This document shows positions 7,881 through 16,879 of a stretch of DNA of 32,229 nt, piece after piece. A model generated the notes under the pieces. That model was not told the origin of the DNA, searched no databases, and saw only the letters and a program-made list of their open reading frames with translations. Origin of the DNA: CAYRTD01 sp964595055 (lineage in GTDB: Bacteria > Bacteroidota > Bacteroidia > Bacteroidales > GCA-2748055); the NCBI GenBank assembly GCA_964595055.1, contig CAZQOV010000014.1:1-32229 (forward strand), written 5' to 3'. Each line of letters starts with the position of its first letter. The stretch's first letter is position 1. The position numbers and the translations under genes were made by a program.

Positions 7881-8633
7881 TCATAAGAGAGCAAATGCCG
7901 AAGCGAGGGTAGAAAGGATGATAAAGATTCTGTATGCTTTTTCCGGGATAAGCCTAACCAGGTAAAATCCGCTTATGGCTCCTGTCATAATCGGAATTAC
8001 CATCAAAAAATTTAATTTAAGGCTTTCCCATGTAATCGTTTCCCAGAAAAATACATGAAGAGGAACTTTCGACAAGTTGATGATGAAAAAGAACCATGCC
8101 CCTGTGCCAATATACATATTTTTCGGCAACCGCATCGACAAAAGGTATAAGGATAATATCGGACCTGCTGCATTTCCTATCATAGTGGCAAATCCTCCAC
8201 CAAGCCCAAGCAATCCTGCAAACCACCAATGATCGGGTACCTTCACCTGTTTTCTTCTTATATCCTGAGCTACCATCAGGGCTATGCCCACAAGCACAAC
8301 AATCACAATCAGGATCTGGAAATGCCGGTCATCAATGCTCTCTCCAACGAAGAATGCAATCATAATGCCGGTAAAAGCCCAGGGGAGCAGCTTAATTACA
8401 TATTTCCATTCGGCATGACGATTATAATACTTAACGGCAAAAAAATCTGCAATGATCAGCATAGGCAACACAATGCCTACAGAGGGTTTTCCTCCAAATA
8501 TGCCCGCAAATACCGGCACTACAAACAAACCTGCTCCTGAGAGTCCTGTTTTGGACATTCCCACCAGCATTCCACACAGGATTACCAGTAGCCATTCATA
8601 AATATTCAAATCATAGTGTATCAGGAATTCCAT
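7881..8633 (-). CDS. TSUP-family anion transporter (TauE/SafE)
   Basis: This 250-residue inner-membrane protein belongs to the sulfite exporter TauE/SafE family. The two internally repeated halves each carry the small-residue signature: MLVGMSKTGLSGAG near residues 22-35 and GLLGLGGGFATMIGNAAGP near 139-157. About eight hydrophobic segments are present. Family members move sulfite, sulfoacetate or other small anions; the substrate here is not readable. It converges on crtY, with only 42 bp of A/T-rich sequence between the stops. No sulfur-metabolism genes are adjacent. Confidence 0.88.
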   Translation of the reverse strand: MEFLIHYDLNIYEWLLVILCGMLVGMSKTGLSGAGLFVVPVFAGIFGGKPSVGIVLPMLIIADFFAVKYYNRHAEWKYVIKLLPWAFTGIMIAFFVGESIDDRHFQILIVIVVLVGIALMVAQDIRRKQVKVPDHWWFAGLLGLGGGFATMIGNAAGPILSLYLLSMRLPKNMYIGTGAWFFFIINLSKVPLHVFFWETITWESLKLNFLMVIPIMTGAISGFYLVRLIPEKAYRIFIILSTLASAFALL

Positions 8634-8719
8634 ATAAAATGGGGAATGTTTTTGATAGTTAGGGTCATTTATTAAAGGGCTTAAAGCTTTATAAAACCAG
8701 GACTTGAAAGAGATAATCG

Positions 8720-11641
8720 CTATTCAAACAATTCCTCCAGTTCTTTCTTTGTGAGTTCTTTCATCGGGTTATTCGAATTAACAAAGGTTTCTGCCAGCTT
8801 TGTCTTCTTCTCCTGCAAAAACTGGATCTTTTCTTCTATGCTGTTCTCAGAAATAAAGCGATAAACAAAGACATTTTTCTCCTGTCCGATCCGGTGCGCC
8901 CTGTTTACTGCCTGTTCTTCCGAGGCAGGGTTCCACCATGGATCCAGAATAAACACGTAATCTGCCGCTGTCAGATTTAAACCTGTACTGCCTGCTTTCA
9001 GGGAGATTAAAAATATTTTACACTGTGGATTATCCTGAAAAGCCTGAACAATCTTTTCCCGTTTTGTAGAGGCTCCGGTTAAAAGGGTGTACTCCAGATT
9101 TTCTTCCCCTAATTTTTGTTTAACCAGTTGAAGGTGTTTTACAAATGAAGAAAATACAAGAACTTTATGTCCCTCCGAGATAATGGAATTAATGTTCCGG
9201 ATTATTTCATTAAATTTCCCTGATTCTTCCCTGTAATTTTCATCCACCAGCACAGGATGATTAGAGATCTGGCGTAAACGTGTAAGCCCCTGTAATACGA
9301 TCATGGAGGATTTATGTATTCCTTCATCCTCAATTTTCTCAAAAATATACCTTCGTATGCTGGATTTCTCTTCCTCGTAAAATTTCCTCTGTTCTTCAGT
9401 CATATCACAAAAGATAACCTGCTCGGTCATTTCCGGAAGTTCTTTGGCTACTTCTTCCTTCTTTCTTCGTAAAATGAAAGGGTTTATTAGTTTTTTCAAT
9501 TCTTCCTCGCGGTCAGGATCTTTTTTCTTTTCCACGGGAGTTACATATTCTCTTCTGAAAAAGTTGAGGCTTCCCAGAAGCCCGTTATTAATAAAATTTA
9601 ACTGAGCCCAAAGATCGATTAGCGAATTCTCTATGGGTGTACCTGTGAGGACCATCCTGAATTTGCTGTTCAGCAGAAGCATGGACCGGTATAGTTTTGA
9701 AGAAGGATTTTTGATCACCTGACTTTCATCAAGGATAACATAATGGAAAGGGAAAGAAGAGAGCTGCTCAATGTCCTGCCTGACCGTATGATAACTTGAA
9801 ATGATCACATCGTAGCGATTGAGGGAATGGATATTTTTTGACCGTTGACTTCCAATATGCTCATATACTTTCAGCGAAGGAGCAAACTTTTTAACTTCAT
9901 TTACCCAATTATGCACCAGGGAGGCAGGAACCACGATTAAGGATGTTGAATTTTCATCTTGCGCACTAAAAAGGTCCTGTTGAAAAGATTCTCCTCTATG
10001 GCTATTTTGGGTGGTGTATTCTTCTTTATTTTTGAGCAGGAGACAAAGGGTTTGAAGGGTTTTTCCCAGCCCCATATCATCGGCCAGACATCCGCCAAGA
10101 TTATTTTGCTGCAAATACCATAACCAGGTAAAACCTTCAACCTGATAGGGTCGCATGGTAGCATTTAATGCCTTTGGCAAAATAACAGGATCAAGGTTTT
10201 CACGCCGATTTAATTTTTCAAGTTGGGTAAACTCCCTTGTTCCTTCTTTTTCTGCTTTTTCGATGATAAAGAAATGTTGTTTGTGTAAGCGGATTTTCCC
10301 CTTTTCAATTTTTCCAAAATCAAATAATTCCTTGAATCGTCCGAACCATTCCTCCGGGATAATGAATATACTTCCATCTGGCAAAAGATATTCCCTGTTA
10401 TCTTCAAGTATATTTTTCTTGAGATTGAGAAGAGGAAAACAGTAATCACCACAGGTGATCTCTGCAAGGATCTCAAACCAGTCAATCTTAAGATTAGATT
10501 CAATTTTCAGGTTTGTTTTGCCAAGGTAAAGGTTTTTTTCAATGTTCCCCTGTTGAATAATGATGTCATTATCTTCAAGTTCTGAACGGTTTTTGTTTAT
10601 CCAGGTGGTGATTTCGTAAAGCTGATCCTCGAAGGTGAGATCGCGGCTCGATTTTTTCTCGTAATTCACCATGTCAAAACTGATAAGGCCAAGGTCGCTT
10701 AGCAGATCATGGCTGGATTGCTCCCATTCCAGATCCCTGGAATATTTTTCGAAATAGAAATCTCCTTTCTCCTGGTGAAAGTCGACAAAAACTTTCTGTT
10801 CAAAATTAGGCAGGATCTTCCTCTTTCCATAGTGAAAAGAGGGTACGAGTACAGCTTTATTGTAGAGGTTTCTCTCCAGGGTGAGAAAGCTTTTCTTTTC
10901 GGGCTCCGGATACCGGATCCCGAATCCTGTAGCCTTTACCTCATAATCCCGAATTATCTGTTTGGCAAAGGTCTTGAAATAATGAATGGTGGTTTTTTCA
11001 GGGATAAAGATTTTATCTTTTTTGAAGAAAGGCAGAAGTTTTTTGGACTCAATGTCGGGCACGAAGACAATTCGGTTGGAGATTCTTAAAATTGCCGGTT
11101 TATTTACGATAACATCAAAGGATTTATCTTGTAATTTAATTTGTCCTTTTTCTGAAAACAATTGAAGGCTGTAACTGGAACCTTCATTTGTCCTGGTAAA
11201 CTGAAACACCGGATGGGCATCGTAGGGAAGGACTTTAAGGAAATCTTCATCAAAGACATTGGATCTTGATATTTCTCTCATGAAGACTTTTATGTTTGAC
11301 CCCCTGATAATCTCAAAAACTTTTTGAAGACGTTTTTCTATATAAGGGCGGATGAAGTTATCAATGTTTTCCTGCTTTACATTGGTGTGAAACGCTTTGA
11401 TATTTTTGTGCTTGGAAAATAGTTTAAAAAGTGTTTTGTCATTATATTCCTCCAGAATTTTCACAATCTTTTTTTCCGTATTGCTAAGATTCCGGTAGTT
11501 CTCGTCTTTTTCTGACGGAAATATCGTATGGTCAGGCCGGTAAAAGCTTGAATTTTTGTCTGGTACAAGCATCAGGGGAACCAGAACCGGACCCCAGATG
11601 CGGTGATCATTTAACCCCAACGCAAAAAATTTCTCCTTCAT
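8720..11641 (-). CDS. SNF2-family DEAD/DEAH helicase/translocase
   Basis: This 973-residue ATP-dependent DNA translocase has a long N-terminal region of about 490 residues followed by a two-lobed SNF2 motor. Motif I is DDMGLGKT (521-528), motif II DESQ (638-641), motif III LTGTPIENS (665-673), and motif VI lies in QAVNRAHRIGQ (910-920). The SALKAG-type strand is LISLKAGSTGLNL (878-890). The first half lacks the cysteine pattern of a SWIM zinc finger but has the beta-rich look of the bacterial SNF2-associated domain. Such proteins remodel protein-DNA complexes or help RNA polymerase recycling. There is no restriction or phage-defence partner next to it, so a defence role is not supported here. 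Confidence 0.92.
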   Translation of the reverse strand: MKEKFFALGLNDHRIWGPVLVPLMLVPDKNSSFYRPDHTIFPSEKDENYRNLSNTEKKIVKILEEYNDKTLFKLFSKHKNIKAFHTNVKQENIDNFIRPYIEKRLQKVFEIIRGSNIKVFMREISRSNVFDEDFLKVLPYDAHPVFQFTRTNEGSSYSLQLFSEKGQIKLQDKSFDVIVNKPAILRISNRIVFVPDIESKKLLPFFKKDKIFIPEKTTIHYFKTFAKQIIRDYEVKATGFGIRYPEPEKKSFLTLERNLYNKAVLVPSFHYGKRKILPNFEQKVFVDFHQEKGDFYFEKYSRDLEWEQSSHDLLSDLGLISFDMVNYEKKSSRDLTFEDQLYEITTWINKNRSELEDNDIIIQQGNIEKNLYLGKTNLKIESNLKIDWFEILAEITCGDYCFPLLNLKKNILEDNREYLLPDGSIFIIPEEWFGRFKELFDFGKIEKGKIRLHKQHFFIIEKAEKEGTREFTQLEKLNRRENLDPVILPKALNATMRPYQVEGFTWLWYLQQNNLGGCLADDMGLGKTLQTLCLLLKNKEEYTTQNSHRGESFQQDLFSAQDENSTSLIVVPASLVHNWVNEVKKFAPSLKVYEHIGSQRSKNIHSLNRYDVIISSYHTVRQDIEQLSSFPFHYVILDESQVIKNPSSKLYRSMLLLNSKFRMVLTGTPIENSLIDLWAQLNFINNGLLGSLNFFRREYVTPVEKKKDPDREEELKKLINPFILRRKKEEVAKELPEMTEQVIFCDMTEEQRKFYEEEKSSIRRYIFEKIEDEGIHKSSMIVLQGLTRLRQISNHPVLVDENYREESGKFNEIIRNINSIISEGHKVLVFSSFVKHLQLVKQKLGEENLEYTLLTGASTKREKIVQAFQDNPQCKIFLISLKAGSTGLNLTAADYVFILDPWWNPASEEQAVNRAHRIGQEKNVFVYRFISENSIEEKIQFLQEKKTKLAETFVNSNNPMKELTKKELEELFE

Positions 11642-11753
11642 CTGAAAAAATCTCTTTTGAGTAAAAACCCGAAAGGTAATGATAAGAAATGAAAGGGAGT
11701 GTTAGGTTAATATGAAATTTGAAAAAAAATCGGGATACTAATGGCAAAAGCGC

Positions 11754-13439
11754 TTAAAACCCGGCTGCCTGCCCATCTTTTCTGGATTCCGAAGCTCCGT
11801 AATATACTCCATTTTCATCCTGCATAATTGCCTGGTATCCTCCATAACCGCCAACATCCCATTTGATGCGGTGTCCTTTTTTCATCAATTCACGAATAAC
11901 CCGGTATTCAAAGCCTGTTTCCAGGTTTACCCATCCCCCGTCTTTCATTTCAGTTCCGGTAGGCTCAGAAGACATTGTATGCTGGATGCGTGGTGCATCG
12001 CCGGCTTCCTGCAGGTTCATGCCGAAATCTATCATATTCACTATGATCTGTACATGCCCCTGGGGCTGCATTCCGCCTCCCATAACCCCAAAACTGATAT
12101 ACGGCTTCCCATCTTTGGTTACAAAGGCCGGGATGATAGTATGGAACGGTCGCTTGCCCGGCTCATAAACATTAAAATGACCTTCTTCAAGGCTAAAAAG
12201 CTCCCCGCGGTCCTGAAGTACAAACCCCAATCCTGTAGGGGTCATTCCACTACCCATACCACGGTAATTGCTTTGTATTAATGAAACCATATTTCCTTCT
12301 TTATCCGAAACAGTAAGGTAGATGGTTTCTCCATTTCCAAAATCGCCAGCAGGAAAATCCCGTGCTGCCCGGTTCATGTCAATAAGCTTGTTCCTTTTCC
12401 GGGCATATTCTTTTGATATCAATTTCTCCACAGGAATATCATTGAAATCAGGATCGGAGTAGAACTTTGCCCTGTCCTCGTAGGCCAGTTTTTTGGCTTC
12501 TGTGAATAAATGGAGATAGTCTGTACTCCCAAATCCCATGGATGCGATATCATATAATTCCAGGATATTCAATATTTGAAGGGCGGCAATGCCCTGTCCG
12601 TTTGGAGGCAATTCCCAGACCTCATATCCCCGGTAATTCGTTGAGAGAGGGTCCACCCATTCCGACTCGTGTGAAGCAAGATCCTCATAAGAAAGAAATC
12701 CTCCCTGTTCTTTCATATACCTGGCTATAGTTTTGGCTATGCTCCCTTTATAAAATTCATCCCGTCCGTTTTTTGCTATTTTTTCGAGGGTTTTTGCCAG
12801 ATCCGGATTTTTAAAGATTTCTCCTTTTTTTGGGGTATTCCCAAGCGGCATAAACGTTTCCTCAAAATTTGGGAACTGCTTTAACACCCTGGCATTTCGT
12901 TCAAGGTAATACGCAATAAGCTCAGAGACTGGAAACCCCTTTCTTGCATAATCGATGGAAGGCTGGAGAATATCTTTCATGGGCATGGAGCCGAATTTAT
13001 TATGCAACTCAAACCAGCCATCAACACATCCCGGCACCGATACCGGCAAAGGTCCTAAGGCCGGAATCCTTTCATAGCCATTTTCTTTAAAATAATCGAG
13101 AGTCAGAGATTCCGGAGACCGGCCACTGGCGTTTAGCCCATATAATTGTTGAGTTTTGGCATCCCACACTATGGCAACAAGATCACCTCCTATTCCGCAA
13201 CCGGTTGGCCCCATCAAACCAAGAGCGGCATTTGCGGCAATTGCAGCATCAATTGCATTTCCCCCGTCTTTTAATATATCAATTGCTACCTGGGTGGCGA
13301 GAGGTTGACTGGTGGCTGCCATGCCGTTTTGCGCAATGACTTCAGACCGGGTGGCAAAATTTTTTCCCGTAATTCTGTCTTGTGCAAAAATGGCTTGCAC
13401 AGAAATGCAAAGAAATAAAATTAGTGCAGATTTTTTCAT
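11754..13439 (-). CDS. ggt: Gamma-glutamyltransferase, exported
   Basis: This 561-residue N-terminal-nucleophile hydrolase cleaves gamma-glutamyl bonds, for example in glutathione, outside the cytoplasm. A signal peptide covers about residues 1-19 (hydrophobic ALILFLCISVQAIFA, cleavage before Q20). The precursor self-cleaves before the catalytic threonine, here T372 in GNGETIYLTVSDK, giving a large subunit of about 350 residues and a small one of about 190. The small-subunit signatures SNYRGMGSGMTPTG (390-403) and FGVMGGGMQPQGHVQ (450-464) are present. Length and motifs are complete. It stands alone, with 112 bp on the 3' side and 145 bp on the 5' side. Confidence 0.93.
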   Translation of the reverse strand: MKKSALILFLCISVQAIFAQDRITGKNFATRSEVIAQNGMAATSQPLATQVAIDILKDGGNAIDAAIAANAALGLMGPTGCGIGGDLVAIVWDAKTQQLYGLNASGRSPESLTLDYFKENGYERIPALGPLPVSVPGCVDGWFELHNKFGSMPMKDILQPSIDYARKGFPVSELIAYYLERNARVLKQFPNFEETFMPLGNTPKKGEIFKNPDLAKTLEKIAKNGRDEFYKGSIAKTIARYMKEQGGFLSYEDLASHESEWVDPLSTNYRGYEVWELPPNGQGIAALQILNILELYDIASMGFGSTDYLHLFTEAKKLAYEDRAKFYSDPDFNDIPVEKLISKEYARKRNKLIDMNRAARDFPAGDFGNGETIYLTVSDKEGNMVSLIQSNYRGMGSGMTPTGLGFVLQDRGELFSLEEGHFNVYEPGKRPFHTIIPAFVTKDGKPYISFGVMGGGMQPQGHVQIIVNMIDFGMNLQEAGDAPRIQHTMSSEPTGTEMKDGGWVNLETGFEYRVIRELMKKGHRIKWDVGGYGGYQAIMQDENGVYYGASESRKDGQAAGF

Positions 13440-13584
13440 ATTATTAATCGTTATTAGTTATTATAACAATGAAATTTGACATATTTCCATGTTTTTTGCA
13501 ATTTAGTTAAAAACCAGAGGAGTAAAAAAACAGATTTTCTGATGTGAATGATAATTTCAATGATGTACTTTAAACAATCTTTCT

Positions 13585-14046
13585 ATGTTTAAAAACTTTA
13601 TCCTTGTTGCAATTCGTAACCTGCGCCGAGACCTGCTATATAATGTTATCAATATTGGCGGGTTGATCAAGATCTTTACCTTTTTCAGCGTGTTAACCCT
13701 TCTCATTGCCTGCATGGGATTATTCTCTCTTGCTGCTTATTCGGTGGAACAGAGAAGGAAGGAAATTGGAATCCGAAAAGTTATGGGAGCCAGTTCTTCA
13801 AGGATAGTAAGCATGATTATACTGTCTTATGTCGGAATAATCACACTATCTATCATTCTTGCCATCGGCGGCGGAATGGAATTTGGGCGCCGATGGCTTG
13901 AAAATTTCGTGTATTCGGATGCCCTGGATCCGGTTCCGTTCCTTGTTTCAGGCTTGATAACCCTTGCGCTGACCGTGATAACGGTGAGCTTTCATTCCTT
14001 TAAGGCTTCCGGCACGAATCCGGCAGATGTGCTTAAGGATGAGTAG
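13585..14046 (+). pseudogene. Internally deleted MacB/FtsX-type ABC permease remnant
   Basis: This frame encodes 153 residues. The first 27 (MFKNFILVAIRNLRRD..., ending NIGGL) are the typical N-terminus of Bacteroidota ABC permeases of about 780-800 residues. From residue 28 on (IKIFTFFSVLTLLIACMGLF) it is the C-terminal FtsX domain, including EQRRKEIGIRKVMGAS and the NPADVLKDE-type end. The periplasmic core and all but one copy of the membrane domain are missing, so about 600-650 residues have been lost in frame, cutting inside the first membrane helix. There is no stop or frameshift after the junction. No ABC ATPase lies nearby. It is most likely a decayed gene, although an expressed three-helix protein cannot be excluded. 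Confidence 0.8.
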
Positions 14047-14281
14047 GAGTGGTGGAGAGAATGAAATGGGAGAATGGACGATGGATGCAGAGGTAACAGT
14101 GAAAAGTAAACGGAAAAAGGTTTTATTACCCCATTACGGAAGTATTTTTCATCAATTGTGCCAGTTGAGGGTAAGGAAGTTGTTGAATGTTTATAAGCAA
14201 TAAGTCATCCTTTAAGGGGGAAATGTTCATTTAAATGTGTCAATCCCTGACTATTACACCAATCCTCACTTACCGCTCACT
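14047..14281. other. Non-coding stretch between permease remnant and repeat array
   Basis: No gene is recognisable. The first part is purine-rich (GAGTGGTGGAGAGAATG and following). A short GTAAACGG occurs near 14107-14114, echoing the heptamer family seen at the right edge of the window. It may be decayed sequence from the same deletion that shortened the permease. Confidence 0.4.
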
Positions 14282-14386
14282 GATTACCGATTACCGATTA
14301 CTGATTACCGATTACTGATTACCGATTACTGATTACCGATTACCGATTACCGATTACCAATTACCGATTACCGATTACCGATTACA
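14282..14386. repeat. Heptamer tandem array, 15 copies of GATTACC/GATTACT
   Basis: Fifteen contiguous 7-bp units are visible. Ten are GATTACC and three (at 14296, 14310 and 14324) are GATTACT, alternating with GATTACC in the left half. One unit at 14359 is AATTACC, and the last ends GATTACA. The array lies between the 3' ends of the permease remnant and the GH16-like gene, so it is in a convergent, non-promoter gap. Unit length, absence of spacers and lack of palindromy exclude a CRISPR. Being 7 bp it would shift frame with every copy if translated, and no gene runs through it. Confidence 0.95.
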
Positions 14387-14435
14387 TCTCAAAAATTGGA
14401 TATAAAATAAAGCCCACCATTTAAGCCATAAAAAC

Positions 14436-15908
14436 TTAACTCTTCTCCGTCTGCGCAATACGCTTGTAAACCCTGACCCATTCAATCCTCATCTTTGAGG
14501 GGAGGCCCATGATTTTCGCATCTTTTTTGAGACTTGCGTTGAAGACCAGGTGCATATCGGTCTGGGGAACTCCTTGTTTTTGTTCTTTAAATACGATATC
14601 ATTTATTTTCCAGCTAAGCTTTTCCGGAGACCATTCCAGGGAATAAATGAAATAATCTTTGGTATAGCGTTTACCTCCGGTTTTGTCCAGACTTGTGGAA
14701 AATCCTTTTTTGTTCCCGTTTTTCCAGAAATTGCCGGCCATTAATTTACCATGGTCATATTTGAAAATGTCCACGTGAGGGAGTATTTGGCCGGCCATAA
14801 GTGAAAAGGCCTGTGTTACTCCTGAATCCCCAATTTGTACTTTGGCTTTTATCAGTCCGTATCTGGTATTAAAACTTCTGGCAGAGCTCACCAGGTCTGA
14901 AGTATAATCAAATTCTTTTTCTGTAAAACCGGTAAGTGGGCTCCAGGTCATGCTTTTTCCGCTTTCCTGATGAGTAATTATCGAGAGATGACCGGCTTCA
15001 GTCTTTACATTTTTACCGTCGGCAAAGGCATGTATATCATCTTCCAGGACATAAGGTTTATGAATTAGTTTGTCACCGTTGATATACCGGAATATCCATT
15101 TTTCAGGGTCAGGTGCGGGGCCATTGAAATCATCTTCAAAAACCAATTCCCATTTTTCAATTTCTTTGAACGGATATTTTTTCTTGAGCTTGAAGTACCA
15201 CTGGAATTTCTCCGATTGTTTCAATTCTTTATACTCCACTTCTTTTTTATGCTCTTCGGAAAGCTCATATTTCTTTTTACCTGAAAGGTTCATGTAATTT
15301 TTAAATTCCTTGAACTTTTCGGTATTGATAAATTCTTTTAACTCTTTGTACCTCTTAAGCAGATCAGAATTTTTGACTCTTTCATATTCTTTAAAAGCCG
15401 GGGATTTTTCAAAATTCCGGTTTTTCTTTACCCTTGGACTGCGGGCAAGCTGAATATATTCCTTCTCTCTGGCGGCTTCTGCCGATCTTTTATATTCTTT
15501 CGGGGAGAGCTGGGCTTTTACTTTTGCAAGTTCACCCGATTTAGCGAAGCTCTCCAGTTCATCAAGACGTTTTTTTAAATCGGATGTTTGAAAAGACTCA
15601 TATTCTTTGAGTTTATGGGAATCCTTTATCTTAAAATAGGTTCTTATGGGTTTTGATTTTTCGAGCTGCTGATATTCCTTTTCTTTCACGTAGGACTCAG
15701 TATCTTTATACTTCCTGGAGAATATATCTTTTTTCCTGGAAGCAAATTCATCCGAGTGCACTTCCTTTTCCAGTTCGTAGAAGTGCTGCAACTCATCCGA
15801 GTTTTTAAATTCTATGAATTTTTTATATTCCTCACGAAGGTGATCATCAGCCTTTTCGATTTTTTCAGTATCGGGGATGAGTCCGAGAGCAAATTTTAAA
15901 CCTGCCAT
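14436..15908 (-). CDS. GH16-like lectin/glucanase-fold protein with N-terminal charged repeats, catalytic residues lost
   Basis: The 490-residue protein has two parts. Residues about 28-241 are three degenerate repeats of about 71-73 residues (28-97, 98-169, 170-241), very rich in K/E and probably helical. Each contains an N/T-SD-x5-L segment (FKNSDEL, FQTSDLK, VKNSDLL), an E-K/V-EY-x2-L segment and a closing Y/F-x-K turn. Residues about 253-482 match a GH16 beta-jelly roll: WELVFEDDFNGP at the start, YTSDLVSSARSFNTRYGLIKAK in the middle, and LEWSPEKLSWKIN and MRIEWVRVYK at the end. The catalytic ExDxxE stretch reads H378-V-D380-I-F-K383, so both glutamates are gone. There is no signal peptide. 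It may bind glycans or serve as a scaffold rather than hydrolyse; function is unknown. Confidence 0.75.
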   Translation of the reverse strand: MAGLKFALGLIPDTEKIEKADDHLREEYKKFIEFKNSDELQHFYELEKEVHSDEFASRKKDIFSRKYKDTESYVKEKEYQQLEKSKPIRTYFKIKDSHKLKEYESFQTSDLKKRLDELESFAKSGELAKVKAQLSPKEYKRSAEAAREKEYIQLARSPRVKKNRNFEKSPAFKEYERVKNSDLLKRYKELKEFINTEKFKEFKNYMNLSGKKKYELSEEHKKEVEYKELKQSEKFQWYFKLKKKYPFKEIEKWELVFEDDFNGPAPDPEKWIFRYINGDKLIHKPYVLEDDIHAFADGKNVKTEAGHLSIITHQESGKSMTWSPLTGFTEKEFDYTSDLVSSARSFNTRYGLIKAKVQIGDSGVTQAFSLMAGQILPHVDIFKYDHGKLMAGNFWKNGNKKGFSTSLDKTGGKRYTKDYFIYSLEWSPEKLSWKINDIVFKEQKQGVPQTDMHLVFNASLKKDAKIMGLPSKMRIEWVRVYKRIAQTEKS

Positions 15909-16203
15909 TTTAACGTGCTTATAAATTATGTTATTGAAAACGGAATAATTTCCAAAAAGTTACTTTATGCCCCTAAAAGCTTATCCTCACTTCAAGGGTT
16001 TTTTTGATAACGGAGATTTCATGAAAATCTTTTAAAAATTCATGTTTAAATCCGTGAGATTATGATTTTAACCTTCAAAAGCACCAGGTCGAACGGATAC
16101 CCAAAGATAGCAAAGAACCCAGGGTTTTATGATATCGTTTTTTTGTCCTGGTAAGACAATAAATAAAGATATAAAAAATACCGTCATCCAGGAAACATCC
16201 CTA
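15909..16203. other. Intergenic region between GH16-like and HlyIII genes
   Basis: About 295 bp with no recognisable gene, RNA or strong hairpin. It must contain the promoter of the minus-strand GH16-like gene, but I find no exact TAnnTTTG box there. The nearest resemblance is TAACTTTTTG, which is two bases too long. Confidence 0.4.
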
Positions 16204-16863
16204 TTATGTCCAGGGAATCAGGTAACGGAATATGGCGATAAAGTGAAGCACACTTCCAGCAATGACAAACAGATGCCAGATGAGATGATGATATTTCATT
16301 CTTTCCATTTTAAAAAACACGGTTCCAAAACTATACATTCCTCCTCCAAGGAAGATCAGAATAATTGCCTGTATGGGAAATTGGCGGAAGATAGGTAATA
16401 TGAAAAAAAGTAACATCCATCCCATCAGCAAGAAGGATATCATGGTAAAATAATTCACGCCTTTTTCAAATCTATTTGGGAGAAATGACTTGATAATTAT
16501 GCCGATAGCGGCAAGTCCCCATTCAATGCCAAACAGCGTCCATCCCCAATCGCCTCGGAGCTCTATAAGTGCAAGGGGAGTATAGGTGCCGGCAATAAGG
16601 AGGTATATGGCAATCTGATCGAAATTATGAAAAAAATCCTTGGCTTTCCCGGGCTTCAATGAATGGTTTAAGGTGGAGGAGAGGAAAAGAATAAAAAGTG
16701 TGCTTCCGTAGATGCTCAGGCTTACCACATGCCAGGTGTTTCCTTTTGTGGCAGCAAATATGACCATGAGAATAAGTGCGGTAAGCCCGAAAATTGCGCC
16801 TATTCCATGTGAAATAGCATTGGCGAGTTCTTCCTTTTTGGTGAATCTTTTCGAGGAGTGCAT
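16204..16863 (-). CDS. HlyIII/PAQR-family seven-helix membrane protein
   Basis: This 219-residue protein belongs to the hemolysin-III/adiponectin-receptor superfamily. Conserved features are the early NAISHGIGAIFG segment, a S-x2-L-x-H in LSSTLNH, the FHNFDQIAIYLLIAGTYTP block, GGGMYSFGTVFF, and the final H-H-L-I-W-H-x-F-V-x-AGS-x2-H-F pattern that supplies zinc-binding histidines. Seven hydrophobic segments are spread evenly. The frame remains open to 16917, but that would overlap the upstream gene; the ATG at 16863 gives the family N-terminus and a 16-bp gap. The name hemolysin is historical; toxicity is not implied, and a membrane-lipid or hydrolase role is more likely. Confidence 0.88.
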   Translation of the reverse strand: MHSSKRFTKKEELANAISHGIGAIFGLTALILMVIFAATKGNTWHVVSLSIYGSTLFILFLSSTLNHSLKPGKAKDFFHNFDQIAIYLLIAGTYTPLALIELRGDWGWTLFGIEWGLAAIGIIIKSFLPNRFEKGVNYFTMISFLLMGWMLLFFILPIFRQFPIQAIILIFLGGGMYSFGTVFFKMERMKYHHLIWHLFVIAGSVLHFIAIFRYLIPWT

Positions 16864-16879
16864 AAAATATAGGTTCTTT

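Noticed and set aside
8720..11641. SNF2 protein as part of a phage-defence system, and its DESQ motif II as unusual
   Set aside because: No nuclease, methyltransferase or DISARM/other defence partner is adjacent. DESQ in place of DEAQ/DEAH is a known variant in bacterial SNF2 proteins, and the other motifs are complete.
14282..14386. Heptamer array as a CRISPR or iteron origin
   Set aside because: Units are 7 bp, directly contiguous and without spacers, so it is not a CRISPR. There is no replication-initiator gene or AT-rich melting region tied to it, so an origin is unsupported.
16204..16863. HlyIII gene as a toxin or virulence factor
   Set aside because: The hemolysin-III name is historical. 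The protein is a PAQR-type membrane protein found widely in harmless bacteria, and nothing around it suggests a toxin locus.
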